A stretch of DNA of 64,000 nt from Oscillospiraceae bacterium (GTDB taxonomy: Bacteria; Bacillota; Clostridia; Oscillospirales; Oscillospiraceae): NCBI GenBank assembly GCA_902787755.1, contig CADAHL010000004.1:1-64000 (forward strand), read 5' to 3'. The position numbers and the translations under genes are program-made. Below are positions 15,903 to 24,241 of this stretch, one piece after another. The notes under the pieces were generated by a model, which saw only the letters and a list, made by a program, of their open reading frames with translations, did no database searches and was not told where the DNA came from. How positions within the stretch are numbered: the stretch's first letter is position 1; every line of letters starts with the position of its first letter.

Positions 15903-17722
15903 GGGCTCTCCTCCTTGTTCTGCGGATGAAAATAATCATAGACGGCCTGGGCGGTATTCTTCGGCACCACCAGCCGAAGCTGCTCCGGCTGAGCTTCCCG
16001 GATGGCCTTCACGCTGCCGAAGGCCTTGAGCAGATCGGCCCGCCTCTTGGGGCCGACGCCCTCGATCTTGTCCAGCGTGGAGCGCAGTCCCTCCTTGCGC
16101 AGGGAGCGCTGGTACTCGATGGCGGTGTTGTGGGTCTCCTCCTGGATGTTGCCGATGAGGGCGAACACCGCCTGGTTGGTCTGGATGCCGATCTCCCTCC
16201 CCTGAGGCGTGATCAGAGCCCGGGTGCGGTGCCGGTCGTCCTTGACCATGCCGAAGGTGGGCACGAAGATCCCCAGATCCTCCTGGGCCTTCACAGCGGT
16301 GGCGGCGTGGACCTCGCCGCCGTCGATGAGCAGCAGATCCGGCAGGGGCGAGAAGTGCTCGTCCCCGTCCTGATAGCGCTTCAGGCGTCGGTACACCGCC
16401 TGGTACATGCTGGCGTAGTCGTCCTGGCCCTCCAGATCCCGGATCCGGAACTTTTTGTACTCTCCCCTTCTGGGCTTGCCGTCCACGTGGACGGTCATGC
16501 CCGCCACGATCCCCGTATCTCCCAGGTTGGAGATATCGAAGGCTTCGATCCGGCGGGGAAATTCCTCCAGCTCCAGGGCCTTCTGGAGCCACTCCAGCGT
16601 CTTGCTCCGGCGCTGCTCCCCGGTGGTGCGGCGCAGGATCTCCTCCCGGGCGTTGAGCCGGGCGCTCTCGATGAGGCGCATCCGCTCTCCCCGCCTGGGG
16701 GTCTCCAGGTAGACCTTATGGCCCGCGGTCTGGCTCAGCAGCTCCTCCAGATCCTCCCGGTCCTCCAGCTCGCAGGGCAGCAGGATCGACCGGGGATAGC
16801 CGCCCCGGCGCTGGGTATAGTACTGCTGCACCAGGCCGGCGATGGCCTCGGGATCCTCCTCCAGGGGTTCGTCCATCATCTCCACGTCCTTGCCGGCCAG
16901 ATCGCCGTTGAGGAAATGGATCACCACAAAGCAGGTTTTGGCGCCCCGGACAAAGCCCACGGCGTCGGTGTCGGCAAAGGTGGTGGCGATGACCCGCTGC
17001 TTGTTGGCCACGCTCTCGATGGCCCGCATCCGGTCCCGCAGGTCGGCGGCCTTCTCAAAGCGCAGCTCCCCGGCGGCCTGTTCCATGCTCTCCCGGATCT
17101 GATCCACAAGCTCGGCGCTCCTGCCGTCCAGGATCAGCACCGCCTGGGTCATCCGCTGGCGGTAGTCCTCGGCGCTGGCGTCCTGCAGGCACCAGCCGGC
17201 GCAGGAGCCCATGTGATAGTTGAGGCAGGGCCGCTCCTTGCCGATATCCCGGGGGAATTTCCGGGAGCAGTCCGGCAGCAGCAGGGCCTTGCAGATCGTA
17301 TTGATGATCTCCCGGGTCTGACTTCTCCCGCCGAAGGGGCCGAAGTACCGGGCGCCGTCCTTGGCGGCCCGGGAGGCGATGGTCATCGCGGGATACTCCT
17401 CCCGCATGTCCACCCGGATGAAGGGATAGCCCTTGTCATCCTTGAGCAGGATGTTGTAGTGGGGCTTGTGGCGCTTGATGAGGGAGTTCTCCAGCACCAG
17501 CGCCTCGAACTCGCTGGCCGCGACGATGACGTTGAAATCCGCCACCTTCTCCACCATGGCCGCCACCTTGGGCAGATGCTCGCCGTGGAAATAGCTGCTG
17601 ACCCGGTTTTTCAGTTTTTTCGCCTTGCCTACGTAGATGACTTCACCATGCTCATCCAGCATGATGTACACCCCCGGCAGCAGCGGCAGCCGATTGGCCT
17701 TATCCAATAGTGTGTCCAGCAT
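15863..17722 (-). CDS. uvrC: Excinuclease ABC subunit C
   Basis: A 619-residue nuclease that makes both cuts in nucleotide excision repair with UvrB. The N-terminal GIY-YIG domain begins LLPGVYIMLDEHGEVIYVGK. A UVR motif (about 205-240) binds UvrB, an RNase H-like domain follows (FDISNLGDTGIVAGM near 395), and a helix-hairpin-helix pair lies near 555-600. UvrA and UvrB are not in the window. The gene is first in an operon with rsmD and coaD. Confidence 0.96.
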   Translation of the reverse strand: MLDTLLDKANRLPLLPGVYIMLDEHGEVIYVGKAKKLKNRVSSYFHGEHLPKVAAMVEKVADFNVIVAASEFEALVLENSLIKRHKPHYNILLKDDKGYPFIRVDMREEYPAMTIASRAAKDGARYFGPFGGRSQTREIINTICKALLLPDCSRKFPRDIGKERPCLNYHMGSCAGWCLQDASAEDYRQRMTQAVLILDGRSAELVDQIRESMEQAAGELRFEKAADLRDRMRAIESVANKQRVIATTFADTDAVGFVRGAKTCFVVIHFLNGDLAGKDVEMMDEPLEEDPEAIAGLVQQYYTQRRGGYPRSILLPCELEDREDLEELLSQTAGHKVYLETPRRGERMRLIESARLNAREEILRRTTGEQRRSKTLEWLQKALELEEFPRRIEAFDISNLGDTGIVAGMTVHVDGKPRRGEYKKFRIRDLEGQDDYASMYQAVYRRLKRYQDGDEHFSPLPDLLLIDGGEVHAATAVKAQEDLGIFVPTFGMVKDDRHRTRALITPQGREIGIQTNQAVFALIGNIQEETHNTAIEYQRSLRKEGLRSTLDKIEGVGPKRRADLLKAFGSVKAIREAQPEQLRLVVPKNTAQAVYDYFHPQNKEESPCESSPVPPGEEN

Positions 17723-17757
17723 GGCGCCTCTTGCCTCTCCGATCCTGTGATATTTTC

Positions 17758-17786
17758 ATTTTACCACATTTTGTGCCGTCTGAAAA
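17758..17786 (-). promoter_or_regulatory. Probable promoter of uvrC
   Basis: Minus strand: -35 TTTTCA (17781-17786), 17-bp spacer, -10 TAAAAT (17758-17763). It lies just after the hpr terminator, as expected for a new transcription unit. The -35 is weak. Confidence 0.5.
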
Positions 17787-17789
17787 GAC

Positions 17790-17820
17790 AAAAAGAGGGC
17801 CGCGCCCAAGGACGCGGCCC
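17790..17820 (-). terminator. Terminator after hpr
   Basis: Minus strand: GGGCCGCG and CGCGGCCC arms with a short central mismatch and loop, then TCTTTTTGTCTTTT. It separates hpr from uvrC. Confidence 0.85.
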
Positions 17821-17841
17821 AGGTTATGTTCGCTTTTGATA

Positions 17842-18105
17842 TTACTCGGAGAAGTCCGAATCGATGAGCTGGGACAGGGTATCGATGGCGGCTTCCTCGT
17901 CGGTGCCGTCGGCAATGATGGTGATGCTGGTGCCCTTCACAATGCCCAGGGACAGCACGCCCAGAAGGCTCTTGGCGTTGACACGCCGTTCATCCTTCTC
18001 AACCCAGATGCTGCTCTTGAATTCGTTGGCTTTCTGAATGAAGAACGTTGCGGGTCTGGCATGGAGACCAACCTGATTGTTGATGACTACTTCCTTAGTG
18101 ATCAT
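17842..18105 (-). CDS. ptsH: Phosphocarrier protein HPr
   Basis: An 87-residue HPr-fold protein. GLHARPA carries the phosphorylatable His15, and NAKSLLGVLSLG carries Ser46, the target of HPr kinase in Firmicutes. Having both residues makes it HPr rather than Crh. It passes phosphate from enzyme I to sugar PTS permeases, and as HPr(Ser-P) it is the co-repressor of CcpA. No ptsI is next to it; it is a single-gene unit with its own promoter and terminator. AAAGGAGAGG precedes the ATG. Confidence 0.93.
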   Translation of the reverse strand: MITKEVVINNQVGLHARPATFFIQKANEFKSSIWVEKDERRVNAKSLLGVLSLGIVKGTSITIIADGTDEEAAIDTLSQLIDSDFSE

Positions 18106-18160
18106 ACTCGCCTCTCCTTTTATACGAAACGATGAATCTTATTAGCCTGTGTGTGGGATT

Positions 18161-18189
18161 ACTTTATCAAATTTTCCCGCAATCGTCAA
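18161..18189 (-). promoter_or_regulatory. Promoter of hpr
   Basis: Minus strand: -35 TTGACG (18184-18189), 17-bp spacer, -10 TAAAGT (18161-18166). The predicted start near 18154 gives a leader of about 49 nt. Confidence 0.65.
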
Positions 18190-18194
18190 CCGTT

Positions 18195-18208
18195 CCCAAG
18201 CGCTTTCG
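18195..18208 (-). promoter_or_regulatory. Possible cre (CcpA) site upstream of the hpr promoter
   Basis: Minus strand CGAAAGCGCTTGGG matches the cre palindrome TGAAAGCGCTTTCA at 10 of 14 bases, including the whole central GAAAGCGCTT. It lies 5 bp upstream of the -35, a place where CcpA activates in Bacillus (for example at ackA). It is a weak match at the ends, so the call is tentative. Confidence 0.3.
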
Positions 18209-18308
18209 TTGTTTTCACCATTTATTTCGCCCGGTCGACCCACAGTTTTATACGCTTTTTCTACGAATCCTGCAAGCTTTTCCCACCGTTCTCCGGAAGG
18301 CCGGACTT

Positions 18309-20684
18309 TCACTTCAGTTCCACCACCGTGACGCCCGCCTCGCCTTCGCCGAATCGGCCCAGGCGGAAGCTCTTGACGCACTTGTTGTGCCGCAGCATGT
18401 CCTGGATCGCGGTGCGCAGAGCGCCGGTTCCCTTGCCGTGGATGATGGTCACGGTCTTGAGCCGGGCCATCACCGCCGAGTCCAGATAGCGCTCCGCCGC
18501 CAGCACCGCCTCGATGGCCTCCATGCCCCTGAGGTCGATCTGGGGCTGGATCTGGTAGCTGCGCAGAGAGGAGCCGGTGGATACCGCCTGCTTTTTGGCC
18601 TTTACGGTCTCCCCCTCCAGCAGAAGGACCTCGTCCTCCCGGGCGGTGACGTTCATGATGCCCGCCTTCAGGGACAGCACCCGGTCCGGCGACACGCTCA
18701 GGACCTCCGCCTTTACGCCCATGGACTTGATCTGTACCAGATCTCCCACCTTTACCGGGCGGCTGGAGACCTGTTCTGCCTGCTCGCTCTGGGGTTCGGG
18801 ACGCCGCAGCTCCTCTTCGGAGAGATTGAGCCGCCGACGCAGGGCGTTTCTGGCCTCGTTGATGCGCTGGGCCTCGTCCTCCTCGTCCCGGCGCTTCTTC
18901 ATCTCGTCCAGCTCCCGGAAGGTCTCCTCCGCGGTCTGCCGGGCGTCCTGGATGATCCGCTCCGCCTCCCGGCGGGCCCGGGATTCGGCCTTCTCCTGCC
19001 GGGCCTCCAGCTCCTTGCGGATCTGGGCGGACTTCCGGGCGTTCTCCTCCGTCTCCCGCAGCTTCCGGGAGATCTCGTCCCGCTCCTTCTCCATCAGCGT
19101 CCGGGTCAGTTCCAGCTTCTCGATGGTTGTTTCAAAGGTGGCGCTGTCGGAGCTGACGCGGCTTCTGGCGTCCTCGATGATGTCCTCCCCCAGACCCAGG
19201 CGCTTGGAGATGGCAAAGGCGTTGGACTTGCCGGGGATGCCCACCAGCAGCCGGTAGGTGGGCCGCAGGGTCTCCACGTCGAACTCGCAGGAGGCGTTCT
19301 GGACCCGGGGCTCGTTGGTGGCGTAGACCTTCAGTTCGGCGTAGTGGGTGGTGGCGGCGATGATGGCGCCCTTCTGCCGGGCGTACTCGATGATGGCGAT
19401 GGCCAGGGCCGCGCCCTCGGTGGGGTCGGTACCGGCGCCCAGCTCGTCAAAGAGCAGCAGGGAATTTTCGTCGCACTCGGCCAGGATGCGCACGATATTG
19501 GTCATGTGAGCCGAAAAGGTGGACAGGGACTGCTCGATGCTCTGCTCGTCGCCGATATCCGCCAGGATGTGCCCGAACACCGGCAGATTGCTGCCGTCAG
19601 CGGCGGGGATGTGCAGGCCGCACTGATGCATGGCCGCCAGCAGGCCGATGGTTTTCAGGGAGACGGTCTTGCCGCCGGTATTGGGGCCGGTGATGACCAG
19701 CGTGTCGAAGCTGTCGCCCAGCTCCAGGTCGATGGGCACCGCCTTGGCCTGATCCAGCAGCGGATGCCTGGCATGGCGCAGCACCACGCCCCGGCCCTCC
19801 ATGGAGGCCTCCTGGCAGTTGAGCTTATAGCTGAGCTTGGCCTTGGCAAAGATCAGGTCCAGCCGGGTGAGAATGTCGAAATCCGAGTCGATATCCTGCC
19901 GATGCTCGGCGCAGTCCGCGGAGAGCTCGGCCAGGATCCGCTCGATCTCCAGCTTCTCCTTGGCGGCCAGCTCCCGCAGCTCGTTATTGGCCTTTACCGC
20001 GGCCATGGGCTCCACGAACAGGGTCATGCCCGAGGCGGAGATATCGTGCACCAGGCCCGGTACCGCCCCCTTGTGGTCGGCCTTCACCGGCACCACGTAG
20101 CGGTCCGAGCGCTGGGTGATGATGGGCTCCTGCAGGGCCTTGGCATAGGAGGGAGAAGAGATGATCTTCTGCAGCGCGTCCCGGGCCCGGGCCGCCGCCG
20201 CCCGCATCTGCCGGCGGATATTGGCCAGCTCCGGCGAGGCCGCATCGGCGATCTCGTCCGGGGCCGGAATGGAGGTGAAGATCTTCTCCTCCAGGAATCT
20301 GTTGGCCCGCAGGGCGTAAAAGAGGCTGTCAATGGCGGTCTTGCCCACGGAATCGTCGGCGATGTAGCCCCGGACCAGCCGGGCCGCCTGCAGGACCCGG
20401 GCGATATCCAGCAGCTCCCGGGTGTTCAGCGCGCCGCCCAGATCCGCCCGGGCCAGGGAGGAGCGCACGTCCTTCACGCCGGAGAAGGAGGGACTGCCCC
20501 GGACCGTCATCATGGTCTTGGCCGCCGAGGTTTCGGTCAGCCGCCGGGAGACCTCATGGGGATCGGTGGCCGGACCGAGGGTCAGCGCCGCCTCCTTGGC
20601 CGCCTCGCCCACCGCCTGCTCGGCCAGCATACCCAGCACCGCGGGCAGCTCCAGGGTGGTCAATGATTTTTCAAAAAAGCTCAT
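18309..20684 (-). CDS. mutS2: Endonuclease MutS2 / ribosome-collision factor
   Basis: A 791-residue MutS-family ATPase without the mismatch-binding N-domain. The Walker A GPNTGGKTVSLKTIG lies near residue 330, followed by the coiled-coil arm (about 510-630) and a KOW-like segment (VKVGDLVQIKSMG). The C-terminal Smr domain (about 715-791) starts DLRGMEA and carries HGKGTGALR. In B. subtilis MutS2 (RqcU) splits collided ribosomes and feeds the RqcH pathway; RqcH is encoded at 46676. It is the last gene of the yqfC-to-mutS2 run. Confidence 0.95.
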   Translation of the reverse strand: MSFFEKSLTTLELPAVLGMLAEQAVGEAAKEAALTLGPATDPHEVSRRLTETSAAKTMMTVRGSPSFSGVKDVRSSLARADLGGALNTRELLDIARVLQAARLVRGYIADDSVGKTAIDSLFYALRANRFLEEKIFTSIPAPDEIADAASPELANIRRQMRAAAARARDALQKIISSPSYAKALQEPIITQRSDRYVVPVKADHKGAVPGLVHDISASGMTLFVEPMAAVKANNELRELAAKEKLEIERILAELSADCAEHRQDIDSDFDILTRLDLIFAKAKLSYKLNCQEASMEGRGVVLRHARHPLLDQAKAVPIDLELGDSFDTLVITGPNTGGKTVSLKTIGLLAAMHQCGLHIPAADGSNLPVFGHILADIGDEQSIEQSLSTFSAHMTNIVRILAECDENSLLLFDELGAGTDPTEGAALAIAIIEYARQKGAIIAATTHYAELKVYATNEPRVQNASCEFDVETLRPTYRLLVGIPGKSNAFAISKRLGLGEDIIEDARSRVSSDSATFETTIEKLELTRTLMEKERDEISRKLRETEENARKSAQIRKELEARQEKAESRARREAERIIQDARQTAEETFRELDEMKKRRDEEDEAQRINEARNALRRRLNLSEEELRRPEPQSEQAEQVSSRPVKVGDLVQIKSMGVKAEVLSVSPDRVLSLKAGIMNVTAREDEVLLLEGETVKAKKQAVSTGSSLRSYQIQPQIDLRGMEAIEAVLAAERYLDSAVMARLKTVTIIHGKGTGALRTAIQDMLRHNKCVKSFRLGRFGEGEAGVTVVELK

Positions 20685-20711
20685 GGCAATTCTCCGAATC
20701 TTGTTATATGG

Positions 20712-21452
20712 TCAGAACTGCTTGTAGTACGACAGGGTGCCGAAGCTCCGCCCGGCCTGGGACTGTAAATACTTTTCCGCGGCCATGGCCAGCAGCTTTC
20801 CGCTCTCCTCTCCCAGGCGAAACGAGAACAGGCGTTTGGCGGGCGCGGAGACGATATAGCGCATGGCCTCCAGACTCTCGGCGTCCAGCCGGGCCGCGTT
20901 GCCGAACTCCGCCTTCCTGCAGGCACGGCAGCATACGCCGCCGGTATCCAGGCCCAGGATCGGATCCTCCGGCTGCTCCTTTCCGCAGAAGGCGCAGGCG
21001 TCCAGCGCCGGGCTGTAGCCGGACAGCACCGCCAGGCGCAGTTCGAAGGCGGCCTTCACCTTCTCCGCAGGGTACAGCCGCTGGCTGACCGCGTACAGGG
21101 AGTTGAGGCCCAGCTGCAGCAGCTCCGGGTCCGGCTGGTCCTCCACGGCGAAGGCCTCCAGGCACTCAGCGAAATAACTGCCCAGGGCGAAGGAGGCGAT
21201 ATCCTCCCGCAGGCCCTGGAAGCCCTCCAGGACGCTGGCCTCGTTCACCGTCCATTTGCCCCGGTTGCCGAACAGCGTCATTTCCGCCCAGGTCAGCTGC
21301 TGGGTGGCCGCGGCGGTACGGCTGGATTTGCGCAGAGCGCCCCTGGCCTTGGCCGTGATCTTCCCCTCATCCTGGGTCAGCACGGTCAGGATCCGGTCCG
21401 CTTCCTTGTATCGGACCTCCCGCAGTACGAGGCCCTTGGTGGTTTTGAACAT
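20712..21452 (-). CDS. recO: DNA repair protein RecO
   Basis: A 246-residue mediator that loads RecA on SSB-coated DNA with RecR and RecF. The N-terminal OB domain starts KTTKGLVLREVRYKEADRIL, and a Cys4 zinc site is present (CAFC, then CCRAC about 20 residues on). The order era-yqzL-recO matches the Bacillus arrangement. The spacing to mutS2 is 27 bp with a ribosome binding site (CGGAGAA). Confidence 0.94.
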   Translation of the reverse strand: MFKTTKGLVLREVRYKEADRILTVLTQDEGKITAKARGALRKSSRTAAATQQLTWAEMTLFGNRGKWTVNEASVLEGFQGLREDIASFALGSYFAECLEAFAVEDQPDPELLQLGLNSLYAVSQRLYPAEKVKAAFELRLAVLSGYSPALDACAFCGKEQPEDPILGLDTGGVCCRACRKAEFGNAARLDAESLEAMRYIVSAPAKRLFSFRLGEESGKLLAMAAEKYLQSQAGRSFGTLSYYKQF

Positions 21453-21491
21453 CTATGTACCTCTGCACAGTCCGGGCGGAGCATCCGCCCG

Positions 21492-21584
21492 TCAGCTCTT
21501 CTCCCTCCTGCTCGCGGCCCGGTAGAGCACGTAAGCCAGAGGATCGCCGGTGTCGGTAAAGCAAAGCCAGAATGCCTGATTCAT
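21492..21584 (-). CDS. yqzL: YqzL family microprotein
   Basis: A 30-residue peptide between era and recO. It starts MNQAFWLCFTDTGDPLAYVL, which fits the YqzL family pattern (aromatic N-terminus, then F-x-x-T-G-x-x-x-A-Y-L-L-Y/F). AGAGGTGATC precedes the ATG at 21584 by about 4 nt. In Bacillus the same small gene lies at the same place. The family has no known function. It is short, so position, pattern and ribosome binding site together support it. Confidence 0.8.
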   Translation of the reverse strand: MNQAFWLCFTDTGDPLAYVLYRAASRREKS

Positions 21585-21637
21585 ACGATCACCTCTGGCT
21601 TTAGTATGAGCAGAGGTGAGGAAACTCATGTTGGAAA

Positions 21638-22525
21638 TTATTGCTCGGTAAAGCCGAAGTTCCGAAGCTGGGCCATGGAATCCCGCCAGTTTTCCTTCAC
21701 CTTCACCCAGGTCTGCAGATTGACTCTGGTGCCCAGGAACTCTTCGATGGAGGCTCTGGCCTGTTCTCCGATTTTCTTCAGCATCGAGCCTTTTTTGCCG
21801 ATAATAATCCCTTTGTGGCTGTCTTTCTCGCAGTAAATGGTCACTTCCAGATCCACAAGGCCGTTGTCCCGCTCGCTGAAGCGGGTGACCTCCACGGCGG
21901 TGCCGTGGGGGATCTCCTTGTCCAGGCACTGGAGCAGCTGTTCCCGTACCAGCTCGGCGCAGATCTGCCGCTCGGGCTGGTCGGTGATCATGTCCTCCGG
22001 AAAGAAATGGGGGCCCTCCACGGCATACTTGTCCAGCTCCGCCATCAGCTCCTCCAGGCCCTCTCCGGTCTTGGCGGAGACGGGCAGGATGGCGTCAAAG
22101 TCGAAAGCGCCCGCGTACAGCGCCATGACCTCCAGCAGCCGGGTCTTCTCCACGGTGTCGATCTTGTTGATGACCAGCAGCGCGGGAACGCCGGCCTGGC
22201 GGATGCGCTCGATCAGCGCTTCCTCCTGGGGTCCGATGGCGGCCACCGGTTCCACCAGCAGCAGCACGCAGTCCACGTCCGCCACGCTCTCCCGGACCAC
22301 GTTCACCATGTAATCGCCCAGACGGGTCCGGGGCTTGTGGAAGCCCGGAGTATCCATCAGCACGAACTGGGTCTCCCCCCGGCTGACGATGGCGTTGATG
22401 CGGTTGCGGGTGGTCTGGGGCTTGTTGGACACGATGGCGACCTTCTCGCCCACCAGGGCGTTGGTCAGAGTGGACTTGCCCACGTTGGGCCGCCCGCAAA
22501 GGGTGATCATAGCGGATTTTGTCAT
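21638..22525 (-). CDS. era: GTPase Era
   Basis: A 295-residue GTPase for 30S subunit maturation. The G1 loop GRPNVGKSTLTNAL, the switch segment QTTRNRI, G3 DTPGFHKPR and G4 NKID are present. The C-terminal KH domain (EKDSHKGIIIGKKGSMLKKI) binds the 3' end of 16S rRNA. The ATG at 22525 is chosen (GGGAGAT upstream, family start M-x-K-S-A/G); the frame runs on to 22624 through an intergenic repeat. It is separated from ybeY by 175 bp that hold two repeat copies. Confidence 0.96.
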   Translation of the reverse strand: MTKSAMITLCGRPNVGKSTLTNALVGEKVAIVSNKPQTTRNRINAIVSRGETQFVLMDTPGFHKPRTRLGDYMVNVVRESVADVDCVLLLVEPVAAIGPQEEALIERIRQAGVPALLVINKIDTVEKTRLLEVMALYAGAFDFDAILPVSAKTGEGLEELMAELDKYAVEGPHFFPEDMITDQPERQICAELVREQLLQCLDKEIPHGTAVEVTRFSERDNGLVDLEVTIYCEKDSHKGIIIGKKGSMLKKIGEQARASIEEFLGTRVNLQTWVKVKENWRDSMAQLRNFGFTEQ

Positions 22526-22540
22526 TTCAGTATCTCCCGT

Positions 22541-22658
22541 ATTCAATATTGGCTCCCCCTCCGGGGGAGCTGGCGCGCAGCGCCTGAAGGGCTTATCGTA
22601 TTCCATATAGGCTCCCCTGTGCAAGGGGAACTGTCACGCAAGCGGCTGAGGGCTTGCG
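22541..22658. repeat. Tandem pair of a ~59-bp small intergenic repeat
   Basis: Two units, 22541-22599 and 22600-22658, align over their whole length. Each starts ATTC.ATAT, then GGCTCCCC, a short loop and GGGGA.C (a hairpin), then CTG, a second GC hairpin around CGC..GCG, and TGA.GGGCTT. The form GGCTCCCC-loop-GGGGAGCTG is a widespread intergenic element of Clostridia genomes (recalled from general knowledge, not searched). It lies in the ybeY-era spacer and would be transcribed. No other copy was noticed in this window. Confidence 0.75.
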
Positions 22659-22700
22659 GCGGTCGATGGGACTGTGCCTGCGGCTTCGACCCACCGGACG

Positions 22701-23180
22701 CTACTCGTCCCCCATAATGGCCTTCTCCCGGGCGCGCATCTGCGCCTTCATCGGCCCCTCGTCCAGATGATCGTAGCCCAGCAGATGCAGGGTGGAGTGG
22801 ACCGCCAGATACTGGATCTCCCGATCGAAGCCGTGTCCGTACTCCTCCCCCTGGGCCTCACAGCGGGGCAGAGAGATCATCATATCCCCCAGCATCACCG
22901 CGCCGGATTCCGGGTCTATCTCGCAGTCCTCCGGGTCAAATTCCCCGGGAACCAGCTCATTGAGCGGGAAGGACAGCACGTCCGTGGGCCTGTCCACCCC
23001 TCGGAAGTCCCGGTTCACCTGATGGATTCCCTCATCATCGGTTAACATAACGCTTATAATACAGCTTATGTTAACTTTCTCTGCCTCCAGTGCGGCAGTG
23101 ATGGCCTTTTTCACCAGCCGGGCCGCGTTGTTGTGGCCCAGTCCGGGCTTTTCCCGGGAAACGTAGATCTCATGCTTCAT
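22701..23180 (-). CDS. ybeY: Endoribonuclease YbeY
   Basis: A 159-residue metal-dependent RNase for rRNA maturation and ribosome quality control. The zinc motif HSTLHLLGYDH (HxxxHxxGxDH) is complete, and VNRDFRGVDRPTDVLSF is the other family signature. The ATG at 23180 has GGGAGG upstream; an in-frame GTG at 23204 overlapping the phoH stop is less likely. It lies between phoH and era, the usual order. Confidence 0.94.
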   Translation of the reverse strand: MKHEIYVSREKPGLGHNNAARLVKKAITAALEAEKVNISCIISVMLTDDEGIHQVNRDFRGVDRPTDVLSFPLNELVPGEFDPEDCEIDPESGAVMLGDMMISLPRCEAQGEEYGHGFDREIQYLAVHSTLHLLGYDHLDEGPMKAQMRAREKAIMGDE

Positions 23181-23200
23181 ATCCAGGCGACCTCCCGCCG

Positions 23201-24214
23201 TCACAGTTTTCTGTACCGGCCCCGATTCTGAGGCGCGGGCTTCTTCGCCGTCTCCGGCGGATTCTTCTTGTCATAGACCTCGTAGGCCTCGATGATCTTC
23301 TGCACCAGCCGGTGGCGCACAACGTCCGCGCCGGTGAGCCTGCAGATGGCGATGTCTTCGATCCCGTCCAGCACACGCATGGCCACCTTCAGGCCGCTGA
23401 CCTTGTCCTCGGGCAGGTCGATCTGGGTGATGTCGCCGGTAATGACCACCTTGGAGCCGAAGCCGATCCGGGTCAGGAACATCTTCATCTGCTCCCGGGA
23501 GGTGTTCTGGGCCTCGTCCAGGATGATGAAGCTGTCGTCCAGGGTGCGGCCGCGCATATAGGCCAGCGGGGCCACTTCAATGTTTCCCCGCTCCAGATAC
23601 TTCTGGTAGGTCTCCGGCCCCAGCATATCGAACAGCGCGTCGTAGAGCGGGCGCAGATACGGATCCACCTTGCTCTGCAGATCTCCGGGCAGAAAGCCCA
23701 GCCGCTCTCCCGCTTCCACCGCCGGACGGGTCAGGATGATGCGGTTGACCTCCTCGGCCCGGAAGGCCGCCACCGCGGCCGCCACAGCCAGATAGGTCTT
23801 GCCGGTGCCCGCCGGGCCGATGCCCAGCGTGACGGTGTTTTTGGCGATGGCATCGCAGTACTCCCGCTGGCCCAGGGTCTTGGCCTTGATGGGCTTGCCC
23901 TTGGCGGTGACGCAGATCACGTCCCCGGCCAGCTCCTCGATCTGCTTCTCCTTGCCCTCGGCGGTGAGCTTCAGGATGTAGCGCACATTCTGGGCGTCGA
24001 TATTCTCCCCCCTGGCCGCCAGGGTCAGCAGGCCGCCGATGGCCTTCTCCGCCAGCATCACCGCTTCCGGCTCGCCGCTGATATGCAGCGCGTCGTCCCG
24101 ATCCTGGACCTTTACGCCCAGTTCAGTCTCGATGATGCGCAGATTCTGGTCAAAGGAGCCGAACACCCGCATGACGTGCTCCATCCGCTCCACTTCCATG
24201 GTTTTTTCTATCAT
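23201..24214 (-). CDS. phoH: PhoH family ATPase (PhoH-like)
   Basis: A 337-residue protein with an N-terminal KH-like segment and a RecA-type ATPase. Walker A is [15 protein letters not shown] near residue 131 and Walker B is IILDEAQN. The family is linked with RNA metabolism, usually next to ybeY as here; a helicase or RNase-partner role is proposed but not settled. The C-terminus is basic and ends with a short Arg/Lys-rich tail. Confidence 0.93.
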   Translation of the reverse strand: MIEKTMEVERMEHVMRVFGSFDQNLRIIETELGVKVQDRDDALHISGEPEAVMLAEKAIGGLLTLAARGENIDAQNVRYILKLTAEGKEKQIEELAGDVICVTAKGKPIKAKTLGQREYCDAIAKNTVTLGIGPAGTGKTYLAVAAAVAAFRAEEVNRIILTRPAVEAGERLGFLPGDLQSKVDPYLRPLYDALFDMLGPETYQKYLERGNIEVAPLAYMRGRTLDDSFIILDEAQNTSREQMKMFLTRIGFGSKVVITGDITQIDLPEDKVSGLKVAMRVLDGIEDIAICRLTGADVVRHRLVQKIIEAYEVYDKKNPPETAKKPAPQNRGRYRKL

Positions 24215-24241
24215 AGTCTTCCCTCATTTGTATGCAAAGGC

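Noticed and set aside
15926..17710. Long open frame antisense to uvrC (and similar ones over ftsZ, leuS and rqcH)
   Set aside because: Codon-bias shadows of well-conserved genes; no ribosome binding site or domain.
18132..20666. An 844-codon open frame antisense to mutS2
   Set aside because: It mirrors a conserved gene with intact motifs, has no ribosome binding site, and its Gly/Leu/His/Gln-rich translation is typical of the antisense frame in GC-rich DNA.
22526..22624. Upstream extension of era
   Set aside because: The extension is made of the intergenic repeat; family members begin close to the G1 loop and an RBS precedes the ATG at 22525.
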